This document shows, piece after piece, positions 1-9,933 of a DNA stretch of 64,000 nucleotides. The translations under genes and the position numbers were made by a program. Every line of letters starts with the position of its first letter. Position 1 is the first letter of the stretch. Below the pieces are notes generated by a model, which was given only the letters and a program-made list of their open reading frames with translations, ran no database searches and was not told where the DNA came from. The stretch comes from Chenopodium formosanum. Its lineage: Eukaryota > Streptophyta > Magnoliopsida > Caryophyllales > Amaranthaceae. Location: positions 39,192,384-39,256,383 of the forward strand of contig CM044874.1 of NCBI GenBank assembly GCA_024500155.1, read 5' to 3'.

Positions 1-31
1 GGAAAAGAGTGCAGTATTTGCTGCTGGTGAG
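1..31 (+). CDS. Possible exon end of the RRC1/SR140-like gene
   Basis: In frame 2 the first bases read EKSAVFAAGE and are followed by GTATGC, a plausible splice donor. The next sure exon (7863) starts in phase 0 with IVEVLTES. In plant SR140/RRC1 proteins AAGE directly precedes that segment, so AAGE|IVEVL fits. The residues EKSAVF do not fit what normally precedes it, and EKS..AAG also resembles an earlier part of the protein. If that earlier match is the right one, an exon is missing from the window. Short and at the window edge, so weakly supported. Confidence 0.35.
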
Positions 32-455
32 GTATGCATTTTGTGTCGGTTTGATTATGTGGGTGAAGGTTAAAAAAATATTATGTTAGTGGCTTTTAGG
101 ATGGTGGCCTTGTAAAGTAAAGTTCTAACCAAGTTTAAGGAGTGAATGAATAGCATGGCTTGTGCTGAAATATTCTGCTACCACCATCTCAAAAACTCCA
201 AATTTGATTGTTCCATGATATAGACAAGTTGCATTGAATTGTAGATAAGGTGTATGTGGGGTGAATAACTAGTAAATTATAGTAAAAGAGTTTAGTATTT
301 ACTGGAAATGGGTGCATGCTTATGTACAGTAACACATATGTATTATACAGTATTAGTATTAATTTTTATGCACATGATGTGTGCTTACAATTTTATATAA
401 GCATTTATAATCCTATAAAAAGTTATATGGTCTTAAAATTGTTATCGTTTACTCT

Positions 456-511
<56 letters not shown>

Positions 512-596
512 CACTTTTCGTCTCAGTCTGGTCTTTTTTGTTCTACTCACTTTGTTTTATATTTTTTTTGGCTTACCCCTTTTACAGTCTTACCCC
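32..596. other. Intron sequence with microsatellite, no gene
   Basis: AT-rich sequence with no coding signal, probably the start of the long intron that precedes the exon at 7863. It holds a TA/CA microsatellite at 459-510. Bases 283-322 loosely resemble bases 1-40 (shared AAAAGAG..AGTATTT..CTG), which may be a diverged duplicate of the exon edge. Confidence 0.5.
459..510. repeat. (AT)n(AC)n microsatellite
   Basis: An uninterrupted AT dinucleotide run of about 38 bp passes directly into an AC run of about 15 bp. It lies 87 bp left of the chromovirus insertion. An apparent open frame across it (316-624) is only the product of this repeat. Confidence 0.9.
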
Positions 597-1082
597 TGTG
601 ATGTACCTGGTTGAGTCGATGTAATTAACAGTTAATTAAGACGAATTAAGAGGAATGCTTGAGTGCTTTGATTAATTTAGAAGGAAGGTTACAACTATAG
701 GGAATAAATTAATGACTTGAGGTCATTAGTCTCTAATGTAGCTTGAGGCTACTACTCTCCAATGTTTTCTTACTTAATTTCTGGATACCCTTCCTAAGCA
801 TAATGCTACTAACTTATACTCAAGCTAAATTAACAAGACAAAGTTCCTACATGTGAACATTCATGTAAATAGCAAACAATAATAAAGCAAAGAAGAAACT
901 TGCTGCCAGTTTTCCTTAAGCTCTTCTTAATCAGCTTTGTCCTCATCTTCTTTGTTGTGGTTGACCTCTCTTGTTGTCGCTATCATTCATGACCGTTGCT
1001 CCTCTTTTGTGATTTGGACCTTCTTGCATAGACTTTAATAGGCCGACCCGTACCCATACCCTCAAGTGGATGATCCATGACA
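597..1082 (-). repeat. 3' LTR of the chromovirus
   Basis: 486-bp terminal repeat, homologous to 5700-6213. It contains the end of the polyprotein frame (stop at 983), so coding sequence runs about 100 bp into the LTR. It lacks about 28 bp that the other copy carries near 6090-6120. Confidence 0.92.
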
Positions 1083-1249
1083 ATACTCGCCGCCTCAAGG
1101 AAGTCGGGAAACCTTTGCACAATGGTGCCGGCCTCCTCCCAAGTCGCTTCAAATTCCGGTAATCCCACCCATTTGACTAGCACTTCAACCAAGTATCCAT
1201 CCCCATGCATCCTCCGTCGGGCGTCTAGTATCGCCTCGGGCTCGACCAC
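983..1249 (-). pseudogene. Chromodomain end of pol, running into the LTR
   Basis: A chromodomain follows the integrase: LVEVLVKWVGLPEFEATWEE is the chromo core, preceded by EPEAILDARR. Chromodomains at this place direct chromovirus insertion by binding methylated histone. The last 33 or so codons (VMDHPLEG... to the stop at 983) lie inside the 3' LTR. The domain itself is open, but it is cut off from a readable pol upstream. Confidence 0.85.
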
Positions 1250-1605
1250 AAGCTCTAATTCAGGAGTTAGCTATGGTGGGACCGTAGGATTAACCGGTGC
1301 TGACCCTATAGCCCGCTTTAATTGGGAAATATGGATGAATTCGACCATCCGATGGTAGGTCCAGCTTGTACGCAACTCGTCTTTAAAGCACCTTATACGA
1401 CCCATAAAATCGAGCCCCCAATTTCTCATTTGGCTGCTTAGCTAACGACCGCTAACGATAAGGTTGCAGGAGAAACACCTCTTCCCTTTAATCAAAGTGT
1501 TCATCCCTTCTCTTCCTGTCGGTATATTCCTTCATTAATTGCTCGGCCTTGACCAAATTGACCCTTAATTCATCCAGCACGAAATCCCTCTCCTGCAACC
1601 ACTCT

Positions 1606-2296
1606 TCAAGCGTGTCTACAGGAGTATGACCTCGCCCGATTCGCCAAGTTTTGGGGGATCTCGACCATAGACCACCTTGAAAGGGGTGACCTTGGTGGAT
1701 GTGTGAGGAAATGTGTTATAGGTGTATTCCGCCCATGGTAACCACCTAGCCCACGTCTTGGGCTGGTGCGCGATGTAGCACCGGAGATAAGTCTTGACCC
1801 TTTGTTCACGATCTCTGTTTGCTCGTCCGATTGAGGGTGATAGGTCGTACTCCGCTTCAAATGGGACCCTTGCAAGGGAAACAACTCTCGTAAAAAATTA
1901 CTCATGATTGTTGCGGTCGGAGACAATGGTGGATGGGAACCCATGGAGCTTAACTATCTCTCGAACAAAGCAATTCACCACTTTGAGGGCGGTAAACGGG
2001 TGTTTTAAACCAATAAAATGGCTGTACTTGTAGAGCCTATCCACCACCACAAGCACGGTGTCAATCCCCTTCGAATTCGGCAGCCCCTCCATGAAATCCA
2101 TGGAGATATCCTCCCAGACCGCTACCGGAATCGGTAGTGGTTGTAATAAGCCGAGAGGGCTCCGTTGCTTCGCCTTGTTCTGTTGACAAACCATACAACG
2201 CCGCACATATTCAATTTCACAGCGCATCCCCGCCCAAAACCAGTCTGCCGCCACCCGGAGGTAGGTTTTGACCTCTCTATCATGTCCTTCGGTCAT
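1606..2296 (-). pseudogene. Chromovirus integrase, frameshifted
   Basis: Zinc-binding end and catalytic core. CMVCQQNK supplies the CxxC of the HHCC finger. DISMDFMEGLPNSKG and IVSDR hold the first two catalytic aspartates, and a second frame (1944-1606) continues with the region after the DRN junction (TTYHPQSDEQTE). The third catalytic glutamate region is present but the frames do not join. Confidence 0.82.
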
Positions 2297-2311
2297 ACTG
2301 CCATGGTATTC

Positions 2312-2951
2312 TCAAAGCAGTGCTGGGATGAACTTGGAAGCCATAGGCAGTACTATTCTGTTCTTATACATCACCTTCTGACCTTCCACGTAAAATTCAT
2401 GCAGGCCTTCCTTTCCTTCCTCAAGGCCCAATTTAATTTGGCCCAACCATTTGTCTTGGTTAATCTCCTTTTCCAGATCTTCCCGGTCCACCTTTTGTGA
2501 GTGGATCATTGCTTCAAATTGCACACTAGACTGATCCATCTGAGACAAAGCATCCGCCACCTGATTCGACCTTCGACGCCCCAGGTCGATATTGAATTTC
2601 AAAATCAAACCCAACTAACTTATGAAGCCACTTTTGGTACTCCCCTCCTACCTCCCTTTGTTGAGTGATAAATCGGAGGTTTTGTTGGTCGGTTCTCACC
2701 ACGAATCTTCGCCCCAACAAATAATGCTTCCACCTCACAATGGCTAGACATATAGCCATTAACTCTTTTTCATATATGTACTTGTCACGGGCCCTTAGTC
2801 CAAGCAACTTGCTATAGAACGCTATGGGTCGACCCTCTTGCATCATCACCGCCTCTACTCCAAACCCGGAAGCATCGGTTTCTACTACAAACTCCTTCCT
2901 AAAATCGGGCATAGCTAGAACGGGAGTCGTGGTCAGGCTCTCTAGCCTCAA
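2312..2951 (-). pseudogene. Chromovirus RNase H, frameshifted
   Basis: Shows ETDASGFGVEAVMMQEGRP, YEKELMAICLAI and RTDQQNLRFI in one frame (2951-2526). The last active-site block (NQVADALSQ) is in another frame (2614-2312). The second part also carries the linker towards the integrase. Confidence 0.82.
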
Positions 2952-3046
2952 AAGCCTTGGTTGCCTCTTCCGACCAACCGTAGCTATCCTTCTTGAGTTG
3001 TGAAGTGAGTGGCGCGGCTATTTAGGCATACCTAGTCATAAATTTC

Positions 3047-3648
3047 CTATAGTACCCCGTTAATCCAAGAAACCCTCTTAAGTTCCCTTAAATTTTTGGG
3101 CACCTCCCACCTTAAGATTGTTGTCACCTTATCACCATCCATGGCTACCCGTCCTCTTGAAATCACGTGGCCTAGATAAGCAACCTTTAAGTTCCCGAAT
3201 TCACACTTCTTTAAGTTGGCATACAACTCATGCTCGACCAACTTTTTTAGGACCATCTCCACATGTTGCTCGTGCTCTTCCTCACTCTTGCTATAGATGA
3301 GGATGTCATCAAAGAACACTAGCACAAACTTCAGTAGGGTTGGAAAACATCATTCATGAGTAATTGAAAAGTTGCCGGAGCATTAGTCAACCCAAAAGGC
3401 ATTTTTAAGAACTCGTAATGTCCTTCATGGGTCCTTAATGCGGTTTTGTGAACATCTTCGAGTTTGACTTGAATTTGGTGATAACCCGATTTTAAATCGA
3501 GTTTAGAGAACACCATTGCTCTATGAAGCTCATCCAATAATTCATCAATTACCGGTATTGGATATTTAACCGGCACCGTTTCCTTGTTTAGGGCCCGATA
3601 ATCGACGCTAAAACGCCATGACCCATCCTTCTTCTTCACTAGTAACAC
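3047..3648 (-). pseudogene. Chromovirus reverse transcriptase, frameshifted
   Basis: RT fingers and palm in two adjoining frames. 3648-3331 holds LLVKKKDGSWRFSVDYRALN, then DELLDELHRA, FSKLDLKSGYHQI and MPFGLTNAPATFQ. 3325-3047 holds the catalytic block as FFDDILIYS and the LGHVIS motif. A frameshift sits between them at about 3330. The order and spacing are normal for gypsy RT. Confidence 0.85.
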
Positions 3649-4084
3649 CGGGCTACTAAAAGGACTCTTAGATGGTTAATAATCCCGGCCTCCATCATTT
3701 CTTTGATGAGCCTCTCGATTTCATCTTTTTAGGCTTGGGGATAGCGATAGGGCCTAATGCTTATGGGGTTGCTGCCTTGCTTGAGAACAATTCCATGCTC
3801 ATAGCCTTGGTCTGGAGGAAGCCCATTACGCATGTTGAACACAGCCCATACTTGCTAATAAGCCCCAGGGAGTTCATTAGCTTCATCTTTCTCACTGAAT
3901 TTGTCCATCTTGTTCACCTTCACCAAAACTCCACCTCTACTTTTACCGAGGGTCCTTATCATGGCTTTCAACGAAATTCGGCTACTTTCCAATGATGGAT
4001 CTCCGACATGCGTCACCGGAACACCGGCAAGGTTGAATTTCATAATATGGGACTTCCAATTCGTGGTCACCGCTCTTAACTTCT

Positions 4085-4390
4085 CTAGCCATTTGCACCC
4101 CGAGTATCACATCCGCGTTGCCCAACTCTAACGGTAAGAAGTCCTCGACCACGGGTGAGCTTCAGTCGAACGCCGCGGCATACCCCTTTTCCCTGTACTG
4201 TTTCTCCATTCCCCAAAGCCACATCAAACACGCCCCTTGCCTCCTTAATCACCTCGGTTTCTCGGTGGGATATAAAATTATGCGTGGCCCCTGGTTCCAC
4301 CATCACCACCACCACCACCACCACCACCATCCTTTCCCAGATTTCCCCCTTGAGCTTCATGGTCTTAGGATTTGAGATTCCCACGACCAA
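4085..4390 (-). pseudogene. Chromovirus protease with polyvaline expansion
   Basis: Aspartic protease remnant identified by GATHNFIS, the usual flank of the active site in this lineage. The catalytic Asp-Ser-Gly is replaced by Glu-Pro-Gly. The codons just before it are a GTG run (CAC repeat on the + strand, about 4300-4330) giving eight valines in a row. The protein could not be an active protease. The rest of the fold is recognisable (LGNGETVQGKGVCRGV). Confidence 0.75.
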
Positions 4391-4416
4391 ACAAAGGGAA
4401 ACCCCAATCGGGTCCT

Positions 4417-5676
4417 CTAATTCTTCTTCTTCCCCGCCTCTATCTCCACCGCCGTCTCCATATCTTCGGCCACTTGCAACGGTGGCCGATGCCCCACCTC
4501 TCGTCGCAGCGAAAGTCCTTTGGCTCGCCTCTCTTGATATTCAGCTTCAGGCAATCTTGTTTCTGATCCAGCCTTAGAAGTCTGGCTAGAATTGGGCCGG
4601 CCCAAATTGACGGACCCTTGTGATTGAGGGGGTTTGGGCCATGTTCTCGCTGGACCCGCATTGCTAGGGAGTCCATAAGTTTGGATTAATCCCCTACTTT
4701 TGCTGCTTGCCCCACCCGAATTGGAAACGCCACTATTCGACCGGAATTTCCATGACCAGACTACCTTTTTTCCCCCATTGATTCGGTTTCGTTCCTCTAT
4801 CCGACCTGCCAACTATATGGCGTAATCTAGGGTGGTCTGATCCAGCAGTCGTGAGGCCATTTATAAATTGCCCCTTCATTAAGCTCTTAGGGACATCATC
4901 CAATGGGAAGGCAAGCTCAATACACTTCCTTCGGTACGTGCAATGTGCCGGCGTGAGTGGGTCGAAACTCCTTCAGCAACCTGCACCTCAGATTCGTCAG
5001 TGTGCGAAGGGGTGTCGTCTTTGCTCCCAATGGTACCATTGGAGTGCAGGGCCGTCCATGGCCACCACGGAGGCCGTCAACTTGTCCTCTTCGGCCACCT
5101 TGTAAAAATCGAAATACATCTTCGCGCGCATGACCCAATTATTTGGGTCCTTGCCTTCGAAAATCGGTATGTCAATTTTTTTGTGTTTCCATTTTACTCC
5201 GCCGCCTTCCTCCGGCCAACCACGTGGGTCTCTCCTCCTCCACTCCGGCATACCATACCCTCCTATCGGAGTTTACATCTCATTCTCGTTATGATTATGG
5301 ATAGCTTCTACGGGCACTGGCTAAAACGGCGGAGGTGGTGCTCGTTTGGGTTGGACCGCCGCGACGCGCATCTCCTCTTGGAACTTCTCTCGTTCCCTCG
5401 CTGCCACCGTCGCCTATAAATCCTGGTCGGTACGGAAACGGTCCAACCGACCTTCAATCCACACCCTGTTCTCCTCATGTCTCTCTTCGAAGAGGGTCGT
5501 GAAGTTGTCAGTGATCGACTTTTGGGTGTCGACTATTGCTTGGTTCACTGCCTCCGTGACTGCACGACTAATGGAGTTGCCTTGGTCAGTCCCTCCTCGA
5601 TTGACTTCAACCGAGACTCATCTACCTGCTTCATCTGCCGCATTGGACGTTAGGTTAGTGATTGTCCCCCCGCCAT
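4417..5676 (-). pseudogene. Chromovirus gag, broken
   Basis: Would have encoded the capsid-nucleocapsid protein. Several frames are needed to follow it. A block at 5251-4997 contains a recognisable gag segment (FEGKDPNNWVMRAKMYF, then DGPALQWYHW). A proline/serine-rich stretch follows at 4812-4500, and a zinc knuckle CxxxxxxGHxC-type remnant (RCDERWGIGHRC) at about 4500-4460. A likely start codon near 5676 is followed after a few codons by a stop. At least three frameshifts or stops separate these pieces. Confidence 0.75.
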
Positions 5677-5679
5677 GAC

Positions 5680-5699
5680 CGACCGCTCTGATACTAAGT
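5680..5699 (-). other. Primer binding site of the chromovirus
   Basis: Minus strand reads TAGTATCAGAGCGG directly inside the 5' LTR. It matches the usual TGGTATCAGAGC primer site for initiator tRNA-Met except for small changes. Confidence 0.7.
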
Positions 5700-6213
5700 T
5701 GTGATGTACCGGGTTGAGTCGATGTAATTAACGGTTAATTAAGACGAATTAAGAGGAATGCTTGAGTGCTTCGATTAATTTAGAAGGAAGGTTACAACTA
5801 TTGGGAATAAATTAACGACTTGAGGTCATTAGTCTCTAAGGTAGCTTGAGGCTACTACTCTCCAATGTATTCTTACTTAATTTCTTGATACCCTTCCTAA
5901 GCATAATGCTACTAACTTATACTCAAGCTAAATTAACAAGACAAAGTTCCTATATGTGAACATTTATGAAAATAGCAAAACAATAATAAAGCAAAGAAGA
6001 AACTTGCTGCTAGTTTTCCTTAAGCTCTTCTTAATCAGCTTTGTCCTCATCTTCTTTGTTGTGGTTGACCTCTCTCTTGTTGTCCCTATTATTGATTCCT
6101 CTTGCTAACTTTCTCCTTGTTGACCGTTGCTCCTCTTTTGTGATTTGGACCTTCTTGCATAGACTTTAATGGGCCGACCCGTACTCGTACCCTCAAGTGG
6201 ATGATCCATGACA
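5700..6213 (-). repeat. 5' LTR of the chromovirus
   Basis: 514-bp copy of the terminal repeat. It keeps a copy of the C-terminal coding block (VMDHPLEG..GRPIKVYARR on the minus strand), as expected if pol extends into the 3' LTR. Confidence 0.92.
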
Positions 6214-6441
6214 ACCCCCTTCGACCTCATAATAATTGCAATCTTTTCCACTCTTACTTTAGTCACCTTTTTATTTACTAACCTACCTTTTTTCATTCTC
6301 TTTAACGCTATCCTACTTTTTCAGCTTTCTTATACCCACTTACCTTAGTCAATATTCTCTTAATTTGCGTATCTATTGTATCTAAGTAGAACATAAAAGA
6401 ACTAAGGGAGTGTATAATATAATGAGGAAAGTTGTATACAG

Positions 6442-6486
<45 letters not shown>

Positions 6487-7862
6487 AAAATAAAAACAAC
6501 TAAAAGAAACTATGGGATGTATAATCAAATTTTTAATTATAGATTTTTTTTGAAGGTTTGATAATATTATACTTTTTTATTTGTGAAAAATGTTATTCTA
6601 ATTAAAATCTTTGAATCTTTAAGATTTTGCCAAGGCTTGTCAATTATTGATTTTATTTTTTTTAGTTTTTAATTTATATGTGGCTGTCCACACGGTGTGA
6701 CCGGGGTTACTTAGTCTGGGTCTACTCGGTCGATCATGGGTTATTCGGTCGGTTAGGGGTTACCCGGTCAATGTTTTGGCGTGTGTTAGCTTGCCACATG
6801 GTGTAGCCGGCCACACCAATAAAGCGCATATTATTCTCTAACAAATAAATGAAGTGAAGGGGGAATTTGGGCCTTACACAATTTGGACACCTATATTCTA
6901 CTCCATCTCCCTTCACTTATATAATAGAGATTTAGGTAAGTTTGCCAATTACGACCTTGTGTATTTGCCTTAAAATTTTCTATATTTTCTTATTTAATTT
7001 TGGCTGTATCTGTACAGCACCCGAATATTTGAATTTTGATTTTTTCATTTTCCATCCCTGTTCCTGTACCTATACCTGTTCCCGTTTCTGACCCTATATT
7101 CGTAGGAATGCTACATAGTTTAGAATTCTGAAGTTGTAAAGTCCAAACTTTGTTTAGAATTAGAATGAAAAAATTTGGCTTGTGCCTAGGTTTTTCCTAT
7201 ATTCCAAAAAGGATTAACTGGAACTTTAGAGTTAGTGCAAATTTGCCTAATTTATGACCAACCATCTGATTGGTGCTGAAGAAAGACTATGCTAGAAAAA
7301 AGTAATTTAGAAAAAAAAACTGATCCAGTTCTAGCCAATCCTAGGATATGTAACACTAGTTTCAATTGTATAAATGGTATTCAATGTTGTTGAGTGTGAA
7401 TGTTAGTTGTAGTTACTATATTCTCAGCTCAAGGAAATTTTGTTGAATGTGCTATGTCGACTGCAATTGCAGATCTTTTTCATTATACTTTTTTGCCATT
7501 CTTAAGAAGAAAGGCGATATCTTCAGTTCTTTTCAAATCAATATAAATACTTGATCCTTGAATATTCAAGGCTAGTTTTATGCCCTTCCAATTTCTCATT
7601 TCTTTGATACAAGGTTGGGCTTATGTTGTTTACATTATCTATTTGATTTGATAACCAATGCTTTTGTCTCTGTTACTGGCCTAGCCTGTTTTAGTGATTA
7701 TTTTTTCATGCCTCATTTTGCGAATACTTGACTTTTATGCTGAGATTGACTAATGAAGGTGATGCTGTTAGCAGAGTTGTATGCTGTCCAATATAAATTG
7801 ACGGACATCAATGTCTTCATGGTTCAGGTTTAACTTATGTTGCTTCTTGTATTGCATAGCAG
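6214..7862. other. Intron sequence, no gene
   Basis: AT-rich intron of the RRC1-like gene. It contains a TSD copy (6214-6218), a GT run followed by a T tract of about 26 (about 6441-6485), a short stretch at 6690-6780 with repeated CGGTC words, and complementary AGTGAAGGG / CCCTTCACT words near 6853 and 6910. No coding exon was found. Confidence 0.6.
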
Positions 7863-8087
7863 ATAGTTGAAGTTTTAACGGAGTCTCTGACTCTGAAGGA
7901 AACACCTATACCCACAAAAGTTGCAAGATTGATGCTTGTGTCTGACATTCTTCATAATAGCAGTGCTCCAGTGAAGAATGCATCTGCTTACCGTACGAAA
8001 TTTGAGGTGACGTTGCCTGACATAATGGAAAGCTTTAATGACTTATATCGTAGCATAAGTGGAAGAATCACTGCTGAAGCTCTTAAG
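7863..8087 (+). CDS. RRC1: RRC1/SR140-like splicing factor, CID exon
   Basis: Exon of a U2 snRNP-associated SURP-motif protein (human SR140, Arabidopsis RRC1), a nuclear pre-mRNA splicing factor that in Arabidopsis also acts in phytochrome B signalling. It is 75 codons in phase 0, bounded by CAG before and GTTAG after. It reads IVEVLTESLTLKETPIP and then LMLVSDILHNSSAPVKNASAY, the centre of the CID/RPR domain that binds the RNA polymerase II tail. RRM and SURP domains would lie upstream, outside the window. Recognition rests on the strong conservation of this block in plants. The gene is interrupted only by intronic transposons, and the exons look intact. Confidence 0.9.
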
Positions 8088-8189
8088 GTTAGATCTTGAT
8101 TTTGTAATTGTCAATTTCTTTCTTATTAAATTTCTATTGCATGTTTTAGTTGTCTGATTCTAATCTTGGCCAAACAATTGTAATTGTAG

Positions 8190-8980
8190 GAGAGGGTGTT
8201 GAAAGTGCTTCAAGTTTGGTCAGACTGGTTTCTTTTTTCAGATGCGTATTGTAATGGATTGCGAGCTACCTTTCTTCGACCCAGTGCTTCTGGGGTTATA
8301 CCTTTCCATTCCATCTGTGGTGATGTACTAGAAATGGAAGAAAAAGTTGGCTGCCCTGAACATTCAACTGATGGAAGCAAGACTAATCAGGATGTAGCCT
8401 TGGCTATGGGCAAGGGAGCTGCCATGTTAGAGTTGCGAAGCCTCCCTCTTCCTGAGCTGGAGAGGCGCTGTAGGCACAATGGACTTTCACTTGTTGGAGG
8501 TCGAGAAATGATGGTTGCACGATTGCTTTATCTCGGAGAAGCTGAGAAGCAACGTGGATCTGAGCTAGAAGATGATTTGAAATATGTACAGGCCCAACCA
8601 AGCTCAGCTAAATTTGCTAATGTGCAGAGTGATGTGCATGTTGAGATGGAGGTTGCACAACTGACAACATGGAACTATTATGGTGATGATGTGGAAGCAC
8701 GAGAATCTAACTCTCTGCCACAAGAATTTTCCCTTCCGCAGTCTGAAGTGAAATCATTCTTGAAAAAAGAGAAAGCGGAGACCGTTTTGCCTGCCTCAAA
8801 GTGGGCTAGAGAAGAAGAAGATGATGATGAGCCTAAGCAAAGCTCTAGTGGTCTGGGGCTGGGTTACTCATCTTCTGAGAATGACGCTGCAGATGATCTG
8901 TCTAATGCCGAGGATAGTGAGTATGCAGCTCAGACTAGTGCTGCAACACAGCCAGAAATAACTATAAATGAAGAGCAAAG
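8190..8980 (+). CDS. RRC1: RRC1/SR140-like splicing factor, CID end and SAP-like region
   Basis: Second sure exon, starting ERVLKVLQVWSDWFLF after an AG acceptor. It ends after EEQ with two bases of an Arg codon before the donor GTTTGT. The first part completes the CID (AYCNGLRATFLRP). The middle LPLPELERRCRHNGLSLVGG reads like a SAP-type helix-turn-helix. A charged low-complexity stretch follows, with SKWAREEEDDDEP and a serine-rich run. Open sequence continues past 8980 to 9116, but this is intron read-through: joining at 8980 restores the conserved EEQRQKLRRLE. Confidence 0.9.
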
Positions 8981-9766
8981 GTTTGTCTCATCATCATTAT
9001 GCTTACGTCCTTACTTGAGAATAATCTCTCTCACTCACTCTCACTCACTCTCACTCTGTTATATCATTCTCTTTTACCAATGGGATGGAAGCAGGGAATT
9101 TTGGCCATTGTATTAACTATTGCATGTTAGAACGTGGTTGTAATTTAAGTCATATGTGTTAGTGTTAGTGGAATTGAGTGGCTTTGGAGCATCAGAATTG
9201 CATCCTCTCTTCAGTTTTTCTGTTTAAGCGAGTGATTAGAGCAAGGAAGGCTTTTATACTACTATATTGGAGAAACTTGTGAATGGAGTTATGCTATACT
9301 TTATGGAGCAAATAATTCTAATCCATTTCCTATTTTTTTAATTAAAAAAAAAACTGTATAAAATTAAAACAAAAAAAACCTTCTTCTGTTCTAAATTAGT
9401 TGACTTGTTTCCTTTATCATATTTGCCAATGCATAACCTCAATTGTAATTATCTCAATAATCAATAAGTAAAAAATTTATAAAAAGTTTTATATTTTGAA
9501 ATTACACATTAAATGGAATCTAACAAGATCCCACATGGCTATGTTTGTTCTTATCTATAAATCACAAAAGCTAGTCAAAGTAGAGTTTGTAAATAGTGTT
9601 AAAAGTCTGATTGTATCAACAAATTTGGAATATAGGAAGTAATTACTAAGGTATTTTAGCTTTCATTAATACACCATTATTTACTATTGTTGGATTCCTT
9701 AGCCCTTGTATGTTGTTTTACAATGGAATCTTATACGTGTTTTGATGTTTGGCTACACTTGTTCAG
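8981..9766. other. Intron with a Stowaway-like MITE remnant
   Basis: About 9375-9655 begins TTCTGTTCTAAATTAGTTGAC and ends TTTGGAATATAGGAAGTA, which resembles the CTCCCTCCGTTCC / GGAACGGAGGGAG ends of plant Stowaway MITEs. A related diverged stretch is at about 10470-10680. No coding sequence. Confidence 0.4.
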
Positions 9767-9933
9767 ACAAAAATTGAGACGTCTAGAAGTTTCATTGATG
9801 GAATATCGGGAGTCTCTCGAGGAACGAGGTATCAAAAGTTCGGCGGAAATTGAGAAGAAGGTTGCAATATATAGGAAACGTCTAGAATCAGACTACGAGT
9901 TGTCGGATTCAAGTGAAAATCTTCCCAGGATTA
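9767..9933 (+). CDS. RRC1: RRC1/SR140-like splicing factor, cwf21 exon
   Basis: Begins right after TTCAG and completes the split Arg codon, giving QKLRRLEVSLMEYRESLEE. This is the cwf21 motif, the segment of SR140/Cwc21 proteins that contacts Prp8 in the spliceosome. It continues EIEKKVAIYRKRLESDY and ends at the donor GTAAGT (9934) with one base of the next codon. The following intron is about 8.6 kb. Confidence 0.9.

Larger units (their letters stand above)
597..6213 (-). mobile_element. Degraded chromodomain Ty3/gypsy element, reverse orientation
   Basis: A complete but mutated LTR retrotransposon inserted in an RRC1 intron. The LTRs begin TGTGATGTACC and end CATGACA, and the target duplication ACCCC is present on both sides (592-596 and 6214-6218). 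Reading on the minus strand the order is 5' LTR, tRNA-Met-like PBS, gag, protease, RT, RNase H, integrase, chromodomain, 3' LTR, which is the order of plant chromoviruses. The 5.6 kb length and roughly 0.5 kb LTRs suggest a Reina- or Tekay-like clade. Every domain is split among frames, and the two LTRs differ at many bases and by about 28 bp of length, so it is not a recent insertion. Confidence 0.92.

Noticed and set aside
316..624. 102-codon open frame with Ile-Tyr and Thr-His repeats
   Set aside because: It is a translation of the AT/AC microsatellite and adjoining intron, with no domain.
4118..4375. Histidine-rich open frame on the + strand
   Set aside because: It is the opposite strand of the chromovirus protease microsatellite, with no independent coding evidence.
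8981..9116. Open extension of the RRC1 exon to 9116
   Set aside because: The donor at 8981 joins in phase to 9767 and restores the conserved cwf21 segment. The extension is SHSL-type intron repeat.
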